From contig CAJTVQ010000019.1 in NCBI GenBank assembly GCA_910579935.1, positions 4,012-68,011 of the forward strand: DNA of 64,000 nucleotides, read 5' to 3'. Made by a program: the position numbers and the translations under genes. Shown in pieces: positions 61,816 to 64,000 of the stretch; position 1 is the stretch's first letter, and each line of letters opens with the position of its first letter. The notes under the pieces are model-generated. The model was not told the DNA's origin. It searched no databases and saw only the letters and a list, made by a program, of their open reading frames with translations. Source of the stretch: an uncultured Lachnospiraceae bacterium. Lineage in GTDB: Bacteria > Bacillota > Clostridia > Lachnospirales > Lachnospiraceae.

Positions 61816-61983
61816 TTACTCTTTGCCTCTTAATATTTTTTCTACAATCAGTTTTTCCATATAATGCGGACAAGCCCTTTCTCCGTTCTCCCAGTTTGTC
61901 AGCGTCCTATATGGTATTTCCAGCCATTCAGATATTTCTTTCCTGCTCATTTTCTGTCTTTTTCGTGCCTCTTCTATCGTCAT
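61816..61983 (-). CDS. Small Cro/CI-type HTH protein (55 aa)
   Basis: 55 residues: MTIEEARKRQKMSRKEISEW followed by EIPYRTLTNWENGERACPHY is a compact XRE-type helix-turn-helix. ATG 61983 is preceded by GGGAG. It may be a phage Cro-like regulator or antitoxin. It lies just outside the likely right end of the IS30 element, on the phage side. Confidence 0.7.
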   Translation of the reverse strand: MTIEEARKRQKMSRKEISEWLEIPYRTLTNWENGERACPHYMEKLIVEKILRGKE

Positions 61984-62040
61984 GCTGCCACACTCCCTTG
62001 ACTTTCCCGTTTTATCCTGCTATTATCCTATTAAGCACTT

Positions 62041-62075
62041 GGGCGGCTTAGCAGGAATATTACAGGTTGCCGCCC
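62041..62075 (-). terminator. Hairpin after the 43-codon ORF
   Basis: GGGCGGC pairs with GCCGCCC across a 21-nt loop between the small phage genes; there is no clear T-run, so the terminator call is weak. Confidence 0.35.
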
Positions 62076-62100
62076 TTGTGTGTCCCTTTATTTAATTTTC

Positions 62101-62232
62101 TTACTTACGGATTTCTTCAAGTATTTTGTCTATATGTTCTACCGTGTGTGTTTCTCCGTTTGTTCGCGCTACTTCTCTGATTGATACCAACATTGCTATT
62201 AAATCTGCTTTGCTCATTTCTTCATTCTCCAT
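62101..62232 (-). CDS. Small hypothetical protein (43 aa)
   Basis: 43 residues starting MENEEMSKADLIAMLVSIRE and ending EHIDKILEEIRK; helical and acidic, no known family. ATG 62232 follows AAAGGAG at 6 nt, and a consensus promoter lies directly upstream, so it is probably expressed. Confidence 0.65.
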   Translation of the reverse strand: MENEEMSKADLIAMLVSIREVARTNGETHTVEHIDKILEEIRK

Positions 62233-62271
62233 GTTTAGCTCCTTTCCTGCTGTACCTTTGTTACAATATAT

Positions 62272-62317
62272 ATTATATACCCATTGAGCCTATGTGTCAA
62301 TACTTTTGCGCTCAATG
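62272..62317 (-). promoter_or_regulatory. Consensus promoter with flanking inverted repeats (putative phage operator)
   Basis: Minus strand: perfect TTGACA (62295-62300), exactly 17 nt, perfect TATAAT (62272-62277). Inverted copies CATTGAGC (62282-62289) and GCTCAATG (62310-62317) flank the -35 box, 28 bp centre to centre, suggesting repressor control. Confidence 0.75.
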
Positions 62318-62336
62318 AGTAACTTTTTTTGTGTGC

Positions 62337-62375
62337 AAAAAAATAAAGGGTATGCCGCCCATGAACGACATACCC
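62337..62375 (-). terminator. Terminator after the lysin gene
   Basis: Read on the minus strand, GGGTATG pairs with CATACCC (with a second CG pair inside), followed by TTTATTTTTTT. It lies 12 nt after the lysin stop codon. Confidence 0.8.
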
Positions 62376-62386
62376 CAGCAGATACA

Positions 62387-63865
62387 TTATAATCTTGTGC
62401 AATAGTCCAGCGATACCCAGCCGTCCCTATTCTCTTCATACGCTTTCAGCAGCCCCCAGCCTGCGGCGCTGCCCTCTCCGGCTTTTACCTCTACAATGGT
62501 AAATACTCCCACGCCTGTATACTTCCCCGTCTTTTCAAAATCCGTGCCTGCGCCCGTCCTTATTCTAAGATCGGTTATATCTACTTTTACTTTAAAGGGA
62601 ACCTGTACCGCCTCTGTCTTTCCCTGCTCTGTGTTCCCGCCTGCCCCGGTTCCTGCGGCGTACCTGTCGTAATACTCCTGCCCGTATGCTGCCCGGCGCT
62701 GCTTTACTGCCTCGCTCTGATCTGCGGGCTTTTCATACCCTGTCAATACCGCATCAGAGGCAGCCCGTACCGACATTGCAGCCATAAGCGCGGAAATAAC
62801 GCCCTTGTAGCCCTGTAATTCCTGCCACAAAAAGGTAAGCTGCATATTTAAGCTACCGATCGACGCGCACGCCGCTTTTGCATAATCATATAACGCCTGC
62901 TTGCGGCTGTAATACGTCCACTGTGCAAGCCCATAGCCCGCGCTGTCCCTCACAAAATTTGTGTATCTGCCGCTGTCTACAGCCGCCGTATATTCTGCGT
63001 CCGTCATTCCCAGCCGCGTATTAAAGGAATTTTGCAGATTATCTGCTTTAAGCCCGCTTTCTGCAAAAAGGTTTCCCATAAGCCCGGCTGCTGCATAAGC
63101 ATTTAAGCCTTTGCCCGTCAGAAAAGCCCAGATCACGCTTTCCGCGCCGCCTGCCGCCGTCTGCTGCTCATTGCCTGCAAAAGCGCTGTATACCGCCTTT
63201 CCGTCCCAGTCATACACATTATAGCCAGCAATGCAGGCTTTCTTTGCATTTTCCAGACTTTCAAAAGCCCCCAGCTGCCCGGTTGCATCTTCCCAGCGTT
63301 TGCGCACTCTGTAGAGTTTCTTTTCCCCGCTCCCGGCAGAGGCAGTGCCGCCGCTTATCAGCCTTTTAAACTCGTCCCATGTATGCGCCGTTGTATTATA
63401 TACATACGGGTTAGGGCAAATTTTCCCGGTAACGTCGTAATGCCTTATGACATGATCGGCAGGCACACCGTACTTATCCATTAAGTACCTTGTCAGCTCT
63501 GCCGCCGCCTCTACCGTCGCGTCCTCAAAATACCAGTCCTTATCTGTCGCGCCCTGGCTGGCGGTGTTCCTCTTCCTTACGCATAACTCAATGCCTATGC
63601 TGTTTGCGTTCCGGCACTCCCCATGCTTATAACTCTTTGCGCCGCAGTGCCACGCTATGTTAGCATCTTCCACGCACTGCCAGATTTCCCCGTTGTGATC
63701 TACAAAATAATGTGCGGACGCATTTCTATTGCCGCCTGCAAAATATTTGCAGTTTGCCTGCGCCCCGCTCAAACCTCCCACATAATGAATCACAATGTAC
63801 TTGATACGGGAAACGCTGCCCGGATTGAAATTGTACCCGCTTATCAGCCTGTTAATGTTCCTCAT
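62387..63865 (-). CDS. Phage lysin: N-acetylmuramoyl-L-alanine amidase with lysozyme-like and SH3 domains
   Basis: 492 residues. An N-terminal Amidase_2 domain shows the zinc histidine in KYIVIHYVGGLSG (about 25) and the RHYDVTGKICPNPYV histidine/cysteine segment (about 145). A SPOR-like repeat (YRVRKRWEDATGQLGAF, about 185) follows, then a phage tail lysozyme-like region (NAYAAAGLMGNLFAESGLKA, about 250-380), then a bacterial SH3 wall-binding domain (TDLRIRTGAGTDFEKTGKY). ATG 63865 follows AAAGGAAG. It cleaves host peptidoglycan; together with the upstream holin-like end this is a lysis cassette. Confidence 0.88.
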   Translation of the reverse strand: MRNINRLISGYNFNPGSVSRIKYIVIHYVGGLSGAQANCKYFAGGNRNASAHYFVDHNGEIWQCVEDANIAWHCGAKSYKHGECRNANSIGIELCVRKRNTASQGATDKDWYFEDATVEAAAELTRYLMDKYGVPADHVIRHYDVTGKICPNPYVYNTTAHTWDEFKRLISGGTASAGSGEKKLYRVRKRWEDATGQLGAFESLENAKKACIAGYNVYDWDGKAVYSAFAGNEQQTAAGGAESVIWAFLTGKGLNAYAAAGLMGNLFAESGLKADNLQNSFNTRLGMTDAEYTAAVDSGRYTNFVRDSAGYGLAQWTYYSRKQALYDYAKAACASIGSLNMQLTFLWQELQGYKGVISALMAAMSVRAASDAVLTGYEKPADQSEAVKQRRAAYGQEYYDRYAAGTGAGGNTEQGKTEAVQVPFKVKVDITDLRIRTGAGTDFEKTGKYTGVGVFTIVEVKAGEGSAAGWGLLKAYEENRDGWVSLDYCTRL

Positions 63866-63894
63866 GCTTTTACTTCCTTTCTGCAATGAAATAA

Positions 63895-63918
63895 GCGCCT
63901 ACGGTTTCCCGTAAGCGC
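63895..63918 (-). terminator. Stable GNRA-loop hairpin before the lysin gene
   Basis: GCGCTTACGG pairs with CCGTAGGCGC over 10 positions around a GAAA tetraloop on the minus strand, followed by TTATTTC. It is either an intercistronic terminator or an mRNA stabiliser between the holin-like and lysin genes. Confidence 0.5.
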
Positions 63919-63951
63919 CCTTTGCCGCTTTTCCTGTTTGATCTCTTATTC

Positions 63952-64000
63952 TTATCTTTCCTGCTGCTTATGCCCCTCTACGCTGCCCGTGGTGCTGTCC
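63952..64000 (-). CDS. C-terminal end of an upstream phage gene, holin-like
   Basis: Only 15 codons and the stop are in the window: DSTTGSVEGHKQQER followed by TAA at 63952-63954. The polar, charged tail and position directly before a lysin fit a phage holin, but the identity cannot be confirmed from this fragment. It is 86 nt upstream of the lysin ATG. Confidence 0.5.
   Translation of the reverse strand, partial: DSTTGSVEGHKQQER

Overview
The window (about 64 kb, mid-GC) looks like the chromosome of a spore-forming anaerobic Firmicute, most likely a Lachnospiraceae/Clostridia member. The case rests on spoIIM and a SpoVB-type flippase, an indolepyruvate:ferredoxin oxidoreductase cluster, RNase Y, a nifS-nifU-mnmA operon, consensus sigma-A promoters (TTGACA/17 bp/TATAAT type), AGGAGG ribosome binding sites and a Firmicute-type LexA box at recA. 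Species assignment is inference.

Layout: (1) 1-9.6 kb, minus strand: partial PTS EIIC, an acyl/nucleotidyl-type beta-helix protein, topB, a DUF234-type ATPase, a degenerate-GGDEF/intact-EAL protein, asd and argH. (2) 9.7-11.3 kb: ABC ATPase and permease without a binding protein, converging on a hemerythrin/receiver fusion. (3) 12.9-16.85 kb: a heterodimeric ABC exporter behind a promoter, a 28-codon leader ORF and two tandem intrinsic terminators, a layout like the Bacillus bmrB-bmrCD attenuator. (4) 17-20.3 kb: acyl-CoA ligase plus sodium:solute symporter. (5) 20.4-25.4 kb: thiN, a TPR protein, a possibly leaderless metallopeptidase, a DEAD-box helicase and an ACT protein. (6) 25.5-29.1 kb: iorA-iorB followed by a phenylacetate-CoA ligase gene broken by a small deletion. 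(7) 29.4-34.3 kb: a chemoreceptor, then gap-pgk-tpiA with a palindromic element between pgk and tpiA flanked by 11-bp direct repeats. (8) 34.4-38.7 kb: a PHP phosphatase and the nifS-nifU-deoxyinosine glycosylase-mnmA operon behind a palindromic operator. (9) 38.8-43.7 kb: SpoVB-like flippase, an AT-rich TetR/hydrolase pair with twin operators, a TIGR04076-like protein and DAHP synthase. (10) 43.7-59 kb: spoIIM, nudF, aminotransferase, rny, recX, recA, mgtE, yigZ, a class A PBP, fructokinase, gamma-carbonic anhydrase and a MATE exporter. (11) 59.2-64 kb: a secreted metallo-beta-lactamase-fold protein, tRNA-Thr, an IS30-type element and the lysis end of a prophage or prophage remnant running off the right edge.

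The most interesting regulatory structure is the leader-ORF/tandem-terminator unit at 12.92-13.25 kb. Next come the insertion-like palindromic element in the glycolytic operon, the paaK lesion and the operator on the Fe-S operon. Family names come from reading the translations without database searches. RNA structures and promoters were found by eye.
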